A stretch of DNA of 64,000 nucleotides from Aureliella helgolandensis (GCF_007752135.1 NZ_CP036298.1:6502501-6566500), one strand, 5' to 3'. Numbered from the stretch's first letter, positions 11,201 to 19,353 are shown. The notes: generated by a model from the letters alone, not told the origin. Made by a program: numbers and translations.

Positions 11201-11855
11201 AGGCGCCTTGCCCCTGCAGAGTCACCTGACTGGTGCGCCGGTCCACTTGTACAATATCTCGCATGCCGTGATCACCGGCAATAGTCAGATTTGCAACTTC
11301 CCCGTTGCGTTCCGTTGTTAGCGTTGCGCGCTGTCCCGCCAGACTCGTAAGCGCATCCTCCAGCTCTCGCCAACTCAGATTCCGCAGTTGATAGGAGTGC
11401 TCCGTCAGCTGCCCCGCCGCCAATTGCGATTGCTGGGGCGCGGCCACATTGGTTTGAGCCAGAAGTTGGTTGATCTGCTGCCCCACGCGTTGATGCGCAG
11501 AGTCCGTAGCCATGATCAACAGTTGCCCAGTCTTGGGCTCGGTGGTGACCCGAAACGTAGGGTCGTCGTGGAAATGGATCTGAAGCTGTGCCCCGACAGG
11601 CCCCACCATAGGCAAGGGAACATTGTAGACTTGCAGACGCACCTGATCTTGAGTCACCGTCTGTGGGTTTGAAACAGGAGTGCTCATCGTGGGCATCGTT
11701 GCCGTGGTGATAGGCGTACCGGAATTCGGCCATTGCGACACTTGCCCCAAAGCTAGTCCCGGAGCGACCAATAGGGTGCCTACCGCCCCTCCGAAGAGAA
11801 TGAACCGAGCCCAACTGCGATTCCTTGGCTTCATGTGGCAATTCGTGTCCGGCAT
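8265..11855 (-). CDS. Secretin (GspD/PilQ superfamily), outer-membrane channel
   Basis: 1196 residues, far longer than typical GspD (~650-700). Start ATG 11855 has a good GAAGAGGGA site 7 nt upstream; the signal peptide is hydrophobic at ~residues 16-37. Residues ~200-770 hold several repeated secretin N1/N2-type modules, recognisable from recurring 'TNSLIIQASPREMLEVEKLI' and 'TNSVIVSGSRSDLEVLEALV' motifs. The C-terminal third is the secretin barrel ('IAIQVLIAEVQLDDSLELG') with the family signature 'SQIPILGSIPWIGAAF' and 'RRELMVVLTPRLI'. It should form an oligomeric outer-membrane pore. No assembly ATPase or pseudopilin gene lies in this window, so the rest of the machinery is elsewhere. Confidence 0.9.
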   Translation of the reverse strand: MPDTNCHMKPRNRSWARFILFGGAVGTLLVAPGLALGQVSQWPNSGTPITTATMPTMSTPVSNPQTVTQDQVRLQVYNVPLPMVGPVGAQLQIHFHDDPTFRVTTEPKTGQLLIMATDSAHQRVGQQINQLLAQTNVAAPQQSQLAAGQLTEHSYQLRNLSWRELEDALTSLAGQRATLTTERNGEVANLTIAGDHGMRDIVQVDRRTSQVTLQGQGASLAGWTRVVQTLDQGQGNASAATHVVPLGPAEPRKVKQAFQLVKATLMQEQGGAAEAQVTVDGQAQATAMGSLEDLGTGSGLFGDVQIEFIEEIDLVIIRGSKDDVKRTLEVIDKIKKQAAETQPEVVVHVMKHANGDAVATLVTQLYDSIYLPRQGAVSITALGQPNALLLIGRKEVVVSVQELIEKIDQPLDPQHQLKVRRMLHASAVDIEERIQLFFVEQPGSNDAVRTGLGTRVKIVSDYRTNSLIIQASPREMLEVEKLISELDVESTEAESELRVFRLKNTLAEDLQAVIEEVITGQGAGGDTSLASPPSGKLSIVTVDGNNTTKVESGILAGVVISADASVNAIVVKAPGPSMALIAKLIEELDQLPSAEARIKVFQLRNGDATTLAQTLQGLFGLAITAGQGAQGSFLNNLSQSNLTTGGGEGSLVQLQIAAEARTNSVIVSGSRSDLEVLEALVLRLDEDVAESRRTEVIWLNNATAEFVATALSDYFTQLTQAQQNLNNGINQILSAQELVNRQVFVVPEQRTNSILLSASPEYFDAALGLIERLDRRPPMIAIQVLIAEVQLDDSLELGAEWGLQDGLLFDRGSATGGSLSSPVFGLGNAITSATTGGLTQNVAGQAMSSFGVGRNNSAGTGGLVLSASSEAVGVLVRALQTANRIQILNRPQLTTMDQQLATAQVGSSVPRVTGVTQANGISPQQTLTTDEDVGLLLSVLPRVGPDGIILMQVGIENSSVGDPSTGIPIGFGVNGEVIRSPIINRTRADTVVSAYSGQTVVFAGLISKSRSTARSQIPILGSIPWIGAAFRFDVESEQRRELMVVLTPRLIQTDEDYETLKTVETSRMSWCLADVLNLHGDVGMSGGNGLWGPAKSTMIYPDGVPTALQDRALHPNVGTTDPNQLQEYQLDGTQGIIEPAPAPTIDMGASNGKPVFQQAGYIQPLVPPPGNFAPQVYTPNAPGTATYQPVPAGGYK

Positions 11856-12114
11856 TTGAATCCCTCTTCACCAGTCAACTTCGACTTTCTAGCAACCGAG
11901 TGCGTTGTGCATTCGTGCCCATACATTGGGTTCATTCGGCATCACCCTCACAATCCTTCCCTCAAAGTGGCCTACATAACGAACGTGTAACCGGGACAGC
12001 ACATAAATACCCCCCAAACCTCCCAGTCAACCAAAATTGCGTCTAATCAGCCAACTCCAAACGCTCGCCCGCCGCGAAGAAATGCCCGTTTCCCCCGCCC
12101 AATCGGCCTTCCCA

Positions 12115-12597
12115 ACCGCCACCCGCCGCGTAAGCAAGGCGCGAACCACGCCCCTATAGCGTGATTTGGCGCACCGCCGTTGCAGTACGACGAAGAGACT
12201 CCCAATGCAGCAACCCCAAGTCAACCTCCCCAATCGCAACCCGCCGCGTGCGCAAGGCGCGGACGATGCCCCTACAACGTGATTTGGCGTGCCGCCGTTG
12301 CAGTACGACGAAAAAACTCCCAGTGCAGCCCCCCAAGTCGACCTCCCCAATCGCAACCCGCCGCATGAGCAAGGCGCGGACGATGCCCCTACAACGTGAT
12401 TCGGCGCACCGCCGTTGCAGTACGACGAAAAAACTCCCAGTGCAGCCCCCAAGTCGACTTCCCCAACCGCAACCCGCCGCGTGAGCAAGGCGCGGACGAT
12501 GCCCCTACAACGTGATTCGGCGTGCCGCCGTTGCAGTACGACGAAAAAACTCCCAGTGCAGCCCCCAAGTCGACCTCCCCAACCGCAACCCGCCTAG
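12115..12597. repeat. Tandem ~117-bp repeat array
   Basis: Four complete units and a truncated fifth. The core 'ACCCGCCGCGT' recurs at 12121, 12239, 12356, 12472 and 12588 (periods 118, 117, 116, 116). Each unit also carries a GCAAGGCGCGG segment, a 'CGTGATTYGGCG' segment and 'GCCGTTGCAGTACGACGA'. Units differ by scattered substitutions. Reading frames through the array on either strand are periodic low-complexity peptides and are not genes. The fifth core is cut by the insertion sequence that follows. Confidence 0.9.
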
Positions 12598-14123
12598 GCT
12601 GTGAATTTTTAGCCAAGTGGTTTGCAAATTAATTTTGGGCGCTACAACTATAGCATGAATACTCAAAAACCATCGCAGCTTGCTCGTGTTTCCCGCCCCC
12701 ATCGTATTCAAGTGGAAATGCACATGCTTTCACTTGAAGATATGCTTCCGCGCGACCATCGTGCTCGCATTGTCTGGTCGTTTGTCAAAACGTTGGACCT
12801 AGAACCTCTGTATGAAAAGATCGTTGTCACCAAGAGCACCGTTGGTCGCAATAGTATTGCGCCGGAGATACTGGTTTCACTGTGGCTTCTGGCAACCTTG
12901 GATGGCATCGGCACAGCCCGAGAACTTGGTCGCCGATGCGAGACGGACATAGCCTATTTATGGACGCTCGGAAATGTCACGGTCAATTATCACACGTTGA
13001 GCGACTTTCGAGTGGAGAACGGAGCATTCTTGGAGAAGACGCTCGTTGACACGGTTGCCTCGTTGGTCGCCCAAGGTCTGGTGCCCCTGGAGACCATTGC
13101 CCAAGACGGAATGCGCGTTCGGGCTAGTGCAGGCAGTAGTTCGTTTCGCCGCAAGCCGACGCTTGAGTCATTGCAGCAGCAGGCTCAGGCTCACGTAGAT
13201 AGATTGAAGAAAGAATCCGAGAACGAATGCGATCGTTCCGATGGAGACGCACGTCGCCAAGCGGCAGTCGAACGAGCATCGCGTGAGCGTCAAGAGCGAT
13301 TAGATGAGGCTTTGCGACAGTTTGAGGAGCTTAGTAAGCAGCGCGAGTCTCGGAGAAAAGGTGACGGCGAAAAGACTCGCGTGAGCACTACGGACCCTGA
13401 CGCCCGTAATATGAAGATGGCCAATGGTGGCTTCGATCCGGCCTTCAACGTCCAGTTCGCAACCGATGCTGACTCGCGAGTAATAGTCGCTGTCGATGTT
13501 ATCAACCCGGGAACTGACAGTGGCCAAATGGCACCAATGCACGAGAAAGTGTGCTCAACTTACGACAAGACACCAAAGGCGCAATTGGTCGATTCCGCTT
13601 ACGCAACCAAGGGCGATGTTAAGACCGTGGAGTCTAAAGGGACCGAAGTCGTCTCCACGATCCCCCGTGGATCGGTATTGGAAAGCAAAGGCAAAGATCC
13701 TCACGCGCAGCAACCTGGCGAAAGCGACGAATACACAGCGTTTCGCGCGAGAATGGCCAAAGAGGAATACAAAGAGCTTTACAAGACGCGCCCGTCGGTT
13801 GCCGAGTTTCCCAATGCGGACTGCCGCAATCGGAACCTTCGGCAATTCAAAGTTCGAGGACTGGTGAAGGTCAAAGCGGTAGCGTTATGGCATGCCGTGG
13901 CCTTTAACTTCACACGCATGGTAAACCTGGGGGCCTTGGCAATCTAAGCAGTTGCAAGGCAACCGCTTGGTTGAGAAATAACACAACTCGAAGAGATGAG
14001 CATGATGGACACGAGCTAACTTGCTGGCCAACAATCCGACCAAGTAAGACTTTCAGCCGCCAATTCGAAAAAATTTCGTGGTTGGAATACCCAAAGAGTC
14101 CGTTGGTGAAAAAACTTCACAGC
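12598..14123 (+). mobile_element. IS1182-like insertion sequence
   Basis: The left end begins GCTGTGAATTTTT (12598); the right end, read on the other strand, begins GCTGTGAAGTTTTT (14123). These are imperfect terminal inverted repeats. Both ends abut CTAG (12594-12597 and 14124-14127), a likely 4-bp target duplication, although CTAG is palindromic and could partly reflect target choice. One intact transposase gene lies inside. Size is 1526 bp. Joining the flanks restores a repeat-unit core, which supports these boundaries. Confidence 0.85.
12655..13947 (+). CDS. IS1182-family-like DDE transposase
   Basis: 430 residues from ATG 12655; an in-frame start at 12622 would give 441. The N-terminal DUF772-type domain ('HMLSLEDMLPRDHRARIVW', 'SLWLLATLDGIGTARELGRR') is followed by the first catalytic Asp in 'TIAQDGMRVRASAG', a charged coiled-coil insertion (~170-250), the second Asp near 'AQLVDSAYATKGDV', and a C-terminal 'NADCRNRNLRQFKVRG' segment. 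Length and motifs are complete, with no frameshift, so the copy may be active. The family assignment is by motif layout. Confidence 0.88.
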   Translation: MNTQKPSQLARVSRPHRIQVEMHMLSLEDMLPRDHRARIVWSFVKTLDLEPLYEKIVVTKSTVGRNSIAPEILVSLWLLATLDGIGTARELGRRCETDIAYLWTLGNVTVNYHTLSDFRVENGAFLEKTLVDTVASLVAQGLVPLETIAQDGMRVRASAGSSSFRRKPTLESLQQQAQAHVDRLKKESENECDRSDGDARRQAAVERASRERQERLDEALRQFEELSKQRESRRKGDGEKTRVSTTDPDARNMKMANGGFDPAFNVQFATDADSRVIVAVDVINPGTDSGQMAPMHEKVCSTYDKTPKAQLVDSAYATKGDVKTVESKGTEVVSTIPRGSVLESKGKDPHAQQPGESDEYTAFRARMAKEEYKELYKTRPSVAEFPNADCRNRNLRQFKVRGLVKVKAVALWHAVAFNFTRMVNLGALAI

Positions 14124-14936
14124 CTAGCCGCGTGACGGGCTGTCGCAATAGTAACCCGCTGCGTGCGCGAGCCGCAGAGCTCGCGAACTTAGTCGCCTGC
14201 CGACAAAAGTCAGCAGGCAATAAACGGTGAGGCAATCAGAAATGACTGCCAAATCCTACCTGAGCTGGTCCGTACTGGTTCAGAACTTGTTCCCCGAACT
14301 TCAGAAATGGAGGTAAGCAGCTAGTGTCAGAATAAATATGACAGCGAAGGAGCCAAGGAACAAGACTTGGGGAGGAATCACGATTCGGCCCAGGCGGAGT
14401 GCCAGCCACCACGCTTCGGTGAAGCATGACGATCGCTCGAATCGATCGTCGGGCGACAGCATGTACGGCTAGCTGTCGTTCAAACGTCACGGTGCTTGGT
14501 GGTTTCACCTCGAGAAAATGGTTCGCGACTTGACCGGTGAGGTCCCAACTCGTCCAAGCAACATAGGCTTGGAAAGCCAACGTATAAGCTTCCAGTGAAA
14601 GCCGAGGCCACGCGAGAGGAACAAGACGTAGGACGCACGACGCTCCATCCAGTCCGATTGACGTCTTGCCGGTAAACCGGGGACTGCCCAGGGGTGACCC
14701 TAGGCGGTTCAAGGGATCGAAGCAGATCCGAAGTAGCTGGGTATATCAGCGAAAGGAAAAACCTAACTTAGATCATCTCCAACGCTACGATAGATGCCGC
14801 AAGCTAGTCCGCGAGTGAGAGCCTCACCAAATGAGGTAGCTGAGCCCTGCTGCTCAGACAACGAGCAAGCGACTAAGAAACGACGGCCAGTGATCCAACG
14901 CCAAAGATGACAGTTCATTCAAGAGAGGATGGCCTC

Positions 14937-16121
14937 ATGGCCAAAAAGCAGAAAGTTCACTCGCTCACCGGACGCATTGACGACCGAATGATGCGGGAGG
15001 CATTCAAAGCTGTCAAGCGGAACCGTGGAGCTGCTGGCATCGACAAGGTTAGCATTGCCATGTTCGAGGAAAACCTCGATGACAATCTAGCCGCTCTGAT
15101 GAAAGACTTAAAGACGAGAGGTACCTTCGTCTCTAAGCCCCTGCGTCGGAAGTGGATCGCCAAAGATGCTTCACAAACAAAGTTTCGTCCGCTTGGTATT
15201 CCGGCTGTCCGGGATCGGATCGCACAAGAGGTCGTTCGGCGACTTCTCGAACCGATCTTCGAGCCACTGTTTCACGATAGCTCCTTCGGGTTTCGTCCAA
15301 AGCGAGGATGCCACCAAGCAATCCGGAAAGTGTTGGAACATCATCAAGCAGGATACAACATCGTTCTCGATGCTGACATCTCCGGCTTCTTCGATAACAT
15401 CCCGCACAAACTGATTGTTCAGGCAGTCGCAGCGGAGGTAGCCGACGGCAATATCCTTGACTTAATCGAACGATTTCTCGCAGCCGGTGTCATGGAGAAT
15501 GGAGTCTTCAGCCCCACCACGATCGGCACCCCACAAGGCGGTGTCATCAGCCCGCTGCTGGCAAATATTGTGCTTAACAAGCTCGATTGGCAACTCGAAC
15601 AAGCCGGATACCGCTTCGTGCGATATGCGGACGACTTCGTGGTTACCTGCCAGAACAAGGCTGAGGCTACAGCAGCACTGACGCTGGTTCAATCCATAAT
15701 GACAGAACTTGGGCTCTCATTGAGTCCTGAGAAAACGAAGATCACAAGCTACGGGAAAGGTTATGACTTCCTGGGGTTTCGACTCTCTCGGCTGTCGCGA
15801 ACGATGCGAACCAAGTCAGTGGAGAAATTCAAGACCAAGGTCCAGGAGATAACCCGACGCCACCATAACCTGAACGGTACCGCGATCGAGAAACTGAACC
15901 AAGTCATTCGAGGAACGGCGAACTACTTCGCCACGGAATTCTCAACATGTGTCTTTCTGTTTCAGCAGCTAGACAAGTGGATTCGAATGCGAGTCCGCTG
16001 CATGAAATTCAAACGGAAAAGTGTTAACGACAACTACCGAATGAAGAAACGAGTTTTTCTAAAACGGCTTGGGCTCCTGGAACTGCTTAGCTTTACTGCA
16101 ACAACCATGGGACGCTCATGA
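14937..16121 (+). CDS. ltrA: Group II intron reverse transcriptase/maturase
   Basis: 394 residues from ATG 14937, chosen because 'AGAGAGGA' precedes it; ATG 14907 is the in-frame alternative. Reverse transcriptase blocks are visible: 'NRGAAGIDKVS', 'FRPLGIPAVRDRIAQEVV', 'SSFGFRPKRGCHQAI', catalytic 'DADISGFFDNI', 'GTPQGGVISPLLANI' and the active-site YADD. A maturase (X) region follows 'GYDFLGFRLSR'. There is no HNH endonuclease domain, so mobility would rely on endonuclease-independent insertion. All catalytic motifs look intact. Confidence 0.9.
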   Translation: MAKKQKVHSLTGRIDDRMMREAFKAVKRNRGAAGIDKVSIAMFEENLDDNLAALMKDLKTRGTFVSKPLRRKWIAKDASQTKFRPLGIPAVRDRIAQEVVRRLLEPIFEPLFHDSSFGFRPKRGCHQAIRKVLEHHQAGYNIVLDADISGFFDNIPHKLIVQAVAAEVADGNILDLIERFLAAGVMENGVFSPTTIGTPQGGVISPLLANIVLNKLDWQLEQAGYRFVRYADDFVVTCQNKAEATAALTLVQSIMTELGLSLSPEKTKITSYGKGYDFLGFRLSRLSRTMRTKSVEKFKTKVQEITRRHHNLNGTAIEKLNQVIRGTANYFATEFSTCVFLFQQLDKWIRMRVRCMKFKRKSVNDNYRMKKRVFLKRLGLLELLSFTATTMGRS

Positions 16122-16192
16122 ATCGAACTCCTCTACCGCGACCAACTCCAGAATGGAGGCCGGGTTACACCGCAGAGGCAATGAGAAGGGGG

Positions 16193-16223
16193 GCGCCCGT
16201 TGCGAGAAAGACGCACGACGGTA
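16193..16223 (+). ncRNA. Domain V-like hairpin of the group II intron
   Basis: Two short helices (CCGT 16197-16200 with ACGG 16218-16221, and TGCG 16201-16204 with CGCA 16212-16215) are separated by a 2-nt CG bulge on the 3' strand and capped by a GAAA-containing loop, as in group II domain V. The basal part that should carry the catalytic triad pairs poorly, so the ribozyme may be divergent or decayed. Confidence 0.4.
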
Positions 16224-16385
16224 AATATGGGGAAACGCCCCCATTGCGACAACGGGGAGGTGGTGGCTGGCAATCGTGCCAGCCTCCGCCTTACCCACTG
16301 AGCGAGGAAAGAAAGTTGCCGCTACAAGGCAGTTTGGGACGCAACCTCCGCGTTAAAATTCAAATTGCTACTAAATCAACAGCCC

Positions 16386-16452
16386 GGTGAGCAAGGCGCG
16401 GACGACGCCCCTAAAGCGTGATTCGGCGCACCGCCGTTGCAGTACGACGTAA
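16386..16452. repeat. Displaced fragment of the 117-bp repeat
   Basis: GTGAGCAAGGCGCGG followed by the unit's 'CGTGATTCGGCG' and 'GCCGTTGCAGTACGACG' segments, matching the array at 12.1-12.6 kb. This is the distal end of the array, separated by the two inserted mobile elements. Confidence 0.85.
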
Positions 16453-16614
16453 ATGCTTGCAATGCGACAAGCCATAGGTCCCAGGACAACGCGTCCCATC
16501 TGGGACGCGTTTCTACCGAATTCTCTATCGCCTTTTCTAGCGAAACCTGCTAAACGCCCTGTGATGCAGTTTCAGTTTAGGAACTCGGTCGAATTCAGAT
16601 TTTGTGGAGGTAAT

Positions 16615-17811
16615 ATGTCGATGCTTAAGTTCTCCTGGCGACGTGCTCTGTTGATGGCCCTAACGGTCTTATGGTTGATCCCACTCGCTCCAAGCTCGTT
16701 CGCCGACACACCCTCCATCTTCTCGATGTTTAAGAAGAAGCCGGTTGTCTCGGAAGAAGCGCTTCAACTAAAGGCAGAGCATGGTCCCTGGCTTATTTTG
16801 GCCAAGACGATGTCGGGTCCAGAGTCCGAGGCTCGCGCAATCGCCCTGGCGAAAGAAATTCGGAGTGAAATGGGCCTGGCCAGCTTCGTCTGGGAAAAGA
16901 CCTTCGACACCTCTGGAGAATTGGCGGCCACCTCGCGGCTCGTCCCCGAGCTCGATGGGACCACAACTCAATTCCGAGCTCGAAAAATGTATATCAACGG
17001 CGCTAAAGAGCAGGTCTTTTCAGTACTCGTTGGTGAATTCACCTCGATGGACGGACCACAAGTCGAGGAAACTGTTGCCAAATTGCGGACCGCACATCCT
17101 AAGTCACTTAGCATCGAGGCTCCCCGGCCAACCAGCCTGACCGAATCGGAAAGCAGTACCGGCATCATCCAACGCTACCGCTCCAAGCTTTGGGCAAGCA
17201 ATGACCGGAAAGATGAATCGGGCCCGATGGGGGCTGCCTTCATCACCCGCAATCCGCTATTACCCGCCGAGTACTTTTTGAACACTCCCAAGGTCGATAG
17301 CTTTGTGACCAATCTGAACAAAAATGTCGAATACTCGCTGCTCGATAATCCCGGCAAGTACACGGTCCGAGTAGCCGCCTTCACCGGTAAGGAGGTCACC
17401 GATTTCGGAAACGGTTCGCGCGCCTCGGAAATGTCCAACACCACCGACGCGTTGGACAAAGCTGCCTTCAAGGCCCACAAGCTGACCGCCGCCCTCCGCA
17501 AAGAAAATGTAGAAGCCTACGAATTTCACGATCGCTACGGCAGCTACGTCATGATCGGCAGCTTTGATAGCCTGGGGCAAGAGCTGACCCCAGGGCAATT
17601 TCAATACAATTCTGCAATGCTAGCCATCATGAAAGAGTACTGTGGCTATCGAAACATCGACACGCGCGACCCCATTACTGGTGCCGTGACTCAAATGACT
17701 TCGGTCAAATCGAAGGACCGCATTCCATTTGCCCTCGAGGGAAAGCCAATGGCCGTGCCACGTCCTGAGGGTAATCGGATCTACGGTAATTCTCTGTTGG
17801 GCCGCGGCTAA
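16615..17811 (+). CDS. Secreted protein with SPOR-like repeats, unknown function
   Basis: 398 residues from ATG 16615, set by the GGAGG site 8 nt upstream; longer in-frame starts would run into the displaced repeat. The signal peptide is hydrophobic at ~12-28, with cleavage near 'SFADT'. The mature protein has two regions of beta-alpha-beta character ('WLILAKTMSGPESEARAIAL' and 'KYTVRVAAFTGKEV', then 'YGSYVMIGSFDSLGQ') that resemble SPOR modules, which bind denuded peptidoglycan. The SPOR assignment is tentative. A RdgB-type gene follows 156 bp later on the same strand. Confidence 0.6.
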   Translation: MSMLKFSWRRALLMALTVLWLIPLAPSSFADTPSIFSMFKKKPVVSEEALQLKAEHGPWLILAKTMSGPESEARAIALAKEIRSEMGLASFVWEKTFDTSGELAATSRLVPELDGTTTQFRARKMYINGAKEQVFSVLVGEFTSMDGPQVEETVAKLRTAHPKSLSIEAPRPTSLTESESSTGIIQRYRSKLWASNDRKDESGPMGAAFITRNPLLPAEYFLNTPKVDSFVTNLNKNVEYSLLDNPGKYTVRVAAFTGKEVTDFGNGSRASEMSNTTDALDKAAFKAHKLTAALRKENVEAYEFHDRYGSYVMIGSFDSLGQELTPGQFQYNSAMLAIMKEYCGYRNIDTRDPITGAVTQMTSVKSKDRIPFALEGKPMAVPRPEGNRIYGNSLLGRG

Positions 17812-17967
17812 CCGCCGCGGAAGGGATTCCGGCTCCGTGGACAGCGGAGAACTGGCTTCACCACGACTGAGCATAGAAACGGATCAGCCTCGGCATGCGG
17901 GAGAGACGCGTCCCAACCGGGCGGACGACCAATTGACGCCTAGACTCATGCGGATATTCTGATTTGC

Positions 17968-18600
17968 ATGAGTACTAGCCCCCAGCCGACCGCTTTGCCG
18001 ATCAAGACCCTCATTCTAGGAACTTCCAACGCCAAAAAGTGCGTGGAGTTGCGTCGTTTGCTGCAGCCTCTGGGGCTGCAGCTCCAATCGCTCGCCGAAG
18101 TCGACGATCCACTGGAAGTCGAAGAAACCGGTGCGACGTTCATCGAGAATGCTCGACTCAAAGCTTCCGAGCAGGCGCAACACCTGGGGCAATGGACGAT
18201 TGGAGAAGACAGCGGACTGTGTGTCCCCTACCTTGATGGGGCACCGGGTATTTTTTCCGCGCGATATTCCGATCCGGGCGCCACCGATATTCGCAACAAC
18301 GAAAAGCTGCTTGCCGAATTATCAGGGGCCGCTGGTCCACAGCGCCGCGCCTACTACATCTGCACCATCGCCTTAGCCTCTCCCGACGGCCGCATTCACC
18401 TGGAAGCCGAAGGGAAATGTCGTGGACGGATCATCGAAGCCTACCGAGGCTCGGGTGGTTTCGGCTACGACCCTCTTTTTGAAATCCCAGAGTATCACCA
18501 AACATTCGCGGAACTCGGAGGTTCGGTGAAAGCCGTCCTCAGCCATCGCGCCCGAGCCCTCGAACACTTCACCCTGGGGCTTCGACAACTCATTACCTAA
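17968..18600 (+). CDS. rdgB: Non-canonical purine NTP pyrophosphatase (RdgB/HAM1 family)
   Basis: 210 residues, the usual length. Hydrolyses ITP, dITP and XTP to monophosphates and so keeps deaminated purines out of nucleic acids; cytoplasmic. Signatures in order: nucleotide-binding 'LGTSNAKKCVEL', 'ETGATFIENARLKA', 'GEDSGLCVPYLDGAPGIFSA', 'GFGYDPLFEIPE' and C-terminal 'LSHRARALEHF'. No strong ribosome-binding site precedes ATG 17968, but the N-terminus aligns with the family start. Confidence 0.95.
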   Translation: MSTSPQPTALPIKTLILGTSNAKKCVELRRLLQPLGLQLQSLAEVDDPLEVEETGATFIENARLKASEQAQHLGQWTIGEDSGLCVPYLDGAPGIFSARYSDPGATDIRNNEKLLAELSGAAGPQRRAYYICTIALASPDGRIHLEAEGKCRGRIIEAYRGSGGFGYDPLFEIPEYHQTFAELGGSVKAVLSHRARALEHFTLGLRQLIT

Positions 18601-18621
18601 CCGCCCATCTCCTAAGAAGCT

Positions 18622-19060
18622 GCCCCCCACGTAGCATGGGCCCCCGGCCCGTGGGGGAAACACAACGCGGGCCGGGGGCCCACGCCACCCCCAAACACCA
18701 TCCCGAAACGCCCCCCAACCATCCACGTCCCAGCTCCACTGTCTCCCTCTAAACAAGTAGAGGCAACACAAAGCCAGCCGACTCACTGTCCCCGAGCAAA
18801 GACCCCACGTAGCATGGGCCCCCGGCCCGTGGGGAAATACAACGCGGGCCCGGGGGCCCACGCCACCCCCAAACACCATCCCGAAACGCCCCCCAACCAT
18901 CCACGTCCCAGCTCCACTGTCTCCCTCTAAACAAGTAGAGGCAACACAAAGCCAGCCGACTCACTGTCCCCGAGCAAAGACCCCACGTAGCATAGGCCCC
19001 CGGCCCGTGGGGAAATACAACGCGGGCCGGGGGCCCACGCCACCCCCAAACACCATCCCC
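18622..19060. repeat. 178-bp direct repeat with GC-rich hairpins
   Basis: Copies start at 18631, 18809 and 18987 (period 178 for both steps); the third is cut short near 19060. Each carries a 14-bp perfect or near-perfect inverted repeat (GGGCCCCCGGCCCG / CGGGCCGGGGGCCC; first at 18638-18651 and 18668-18681) around a ~16-nt loop. The rest of the unit has 'AACAAGTAGAGGCAACACAA' and C-rich tracts. Frames through it are not genes. The hairpins could stop transcription from rdgB or act as REP-like elements. Confidence 0.9.
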
Positions 19061-19112
19061 AACCGACGCGCCAGCAATCACACAAAGAGGGGATACGCAT
19101 TCGACAGCGCGT

Positions 19113-19149
19113 AAAAAAACCCTGGGGAACTTTTGTTCACCAGAGTTTT
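19113..19149 (-). terminator. Original tRNA-Ser terminator, now stranded by the insertion
   Basis: On the minus strand: a hairpin with arms around AACTCTGG..CCAGGGTT, then seven T. It lies just outside the left attachment site, where the tRNA-Ser transcript would have ended before insertion. Confidence 0.75.
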
Positions 19150-19160
19150 CTAGCTTTTTC

Positions 19161-19184
19161 GAGCGGAGAGGACAGGATTCGAAC
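19161..19184 (-). other. Left attachment site (attL), tRNA-Ser 3' end copy
   Basis: 24 bp identical to 27119-27142. It contains only the acceptor end and T-arm half of tRNA-Ser; the sequence diverges inside the T-arm at 19185, as expected for a recombination product and not a whole tRNA gene. Confidence 0.88.
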
Positions 19185-19353
19185 AACCGCTTCAAAATCG
19201 CCTATTTCCAAGGGTTTGCAAGCTCCCGAGTTTCCGCGCGCTACCAATACGACGCGCGCAGCTGAAAAGCTGATAGCGGACATCCTGCCAGGACTGTCCG
19301 AAGCTCAATTGAATCTCGCGCTATTGGCCGTCCAGCGGATCGCTAAAGGCTAG
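19183..19353 (+). other. Stranded integrase C-terminal tail (in frame only in the circular form)
   Basis: Read in the frame that continues the integrase gene across the 24-bp core, this gives 56 codons without a stop and then TAG at 19351-19353. The peptide starts TTASKSPISKG and ends in a helix-like 'AEKLIADILPGLSEAQLNLA' followed by LLAVQRIAKG. No start codon or ribosome-binding site precedes it here, so it is not expressed alone. In an excised circle it would be fused to residue 430 of the integrase, giving about 486 residues. Confidence 0.7.

Larger units (their letters stand above)
14163..16380 (+). mobile_element. Group II intron-like retroelement
   Basis: The left edge is placed at GTGCG (14163), a typical group II intron 5' end, directly after a repeat-unit core (AACCCGCTGC). 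The right edge is placed near 16380, just before repeat sequence resumes at 16381-16386. About 770 bp upstream of the reverse transcriptase has the structured, gene-free look of intron domains I-IV, and a domain V-like hairpin lies after the gene. Edges are inferred from where the flanking repeat stops and starts, so they may be off by several bases. Confidence 0.6.

Noticed and set aside
12115-12597. Possible CRISPR array
   Set aside because: The ~117-bp units are near-identical throughout, with no short repeat/unique spacer alternation and no cas genes.
12027-12723. Minus-strand reading frames across the repeat array (periodic 'GGLRLG', 'VVGASSAPC' peptides)
   Set aside because: They only translate the ~117-bp tandem repeat; the period is near a multiple of three, so frames stay open without selection. 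No ribosome-binding site or folded domain.
19161-19184. tRNA gene at the left attachment site
   Set aside because: Only the acceptor end and half of the T-arm are present; D- and anticodon arms are missing.
18373-19195. Minus-strand frames through the 178-bp repeats and the end of rdgB
   Set aside because: They translate GC-rich hairpins and lie antisense to rdgB; repeated Gly/Trp-rich peptides with no domain.
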